12,016 nucleotides of DNA from an uncultured Eubacteriales bacterium (GTDB taxonomy: Bacteria > Bacillota > Clostridia > Monoglobales > Monoglobaceae). Made by a program: the position numbers and the translations under genes. A model generated the notes under the pieces. The model was not told where the DNA came from. It did not search any database and saw only the letters and a list, made by a program, of their open reading frames with translations. Location of the stretch: the NCBI GenBank assembly GCA_905201285.1, contig CAJKNM010000049.1, positions 1-12,016 of the forward strand, in the 5' to 3' direction. Below are positions 11,949-12,016 of this stretch, piece by piece (position 1 is the first letter of the stretch; each line of letters starts with the position of its first letter).

Positions 11949-12016
11949 ACTTTTTTCAAAATTTTCCCGCAAAAAACAATAATTTTTTTATAAAACTGTT
12001 GTATTTAATATTTAAT
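11949..12016. other. AT-rich intergenic tail, nothing recognised
   Basis: The 68 bases after trmD are runs of A and T without a GC-rich stem, so I cannot identify a terminator or promoter. The last 14-base AT-rich word (12002-12015) also occurs at 118-131 before prfB; given the composition this may be chance. Confidence 0.6.

Noticed and set aside
1..12016. CRISPR array, insertion sequence, prophage or defence system
   Set aside because: No repeat-spacer pattern, transposase, integrase or defence domain is present; every large open frame is a core or transport gene.

Overview
The window comes from a bacterial chromosome of moderate GC (mid-40s percent by eye). Gene content and order point to a Firmicute of class Clostridia, possibly a gut Oscillospiraceae/Ruminococcaceae lineage; that placement is inference. 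Supporting evidence is the secA-prfB junction, the order ylxM-ffh-rpsP-khpA-rimM-trmD, tRNAs with encoded CCA ends that closely resemble Bacillus tRNAs, and strong GGAGG ribosome binding sites. It is almost entirely housekeeping DNA. I see no mobile element, phage gene or CRISPR array, and no gene-free stretch longer than about 150 bases.

Layout. (1) 1-5299, forward: the SecA C-terminal zinc tail; prfB (RF2), read through a programmed +1 frameshift; prfA (RF1), overlapping prfB by one base; a fused gene for a Sua5-type threonylcarbamoyl-AMP synthase plus a YwlE-type arginine phosphatase; rimI; tsaD. The last three overlap at ATGA junctions. (2) 5325-5599: a small tRNA operon with phased A-tracts, an extended -10 promoter, tRNA-Met(CAT), tRNA-Glu(CTC) and a UUCG-loop terminator. 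(3) 5641-8168: a zinc/manganese-type ABC importer with lipoprotein, ATPase and permease. (4) 8228-11948: the ylxM-ffh-rpsP-khpA-rimM-trmD operon (signal recognition, ribosome maturation and tRNA m1G37 methylation), driven by a consensus promoter that sits on a large inverted repeat.

How the genes work together. Most serve translation: termination (RF1, RF2), tRNA modification (t6A by Sua5 and TsaD; m1G37 by TrmD), ribosomal protein S16 and its maturation factor RimM, S18 acetylation (RimI), an RNA chaperone (KhpA), and protein targeting (Ffh, SecA). TsaB, TsaE and PrmC, which often accompany these genes, are not in this window.

Most unusual points. The stop codon inside the RF2 frameshift site is TAG, an RF1 codon, instead of the expected TGA. 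The RF1 gene lies directly downstream and is probably translationally coupled, so the classical RF2 feedback loop may have been retargeted to RF1. Also, the inverted repeat CTGTAAAG-N8-CTTTRCAG occurs twice in one operon: at the ylxM transcription start, inside a perfect 19-bp-arm dyad, and just before the khpA ribosome binding site, where it competes with another hairpin.
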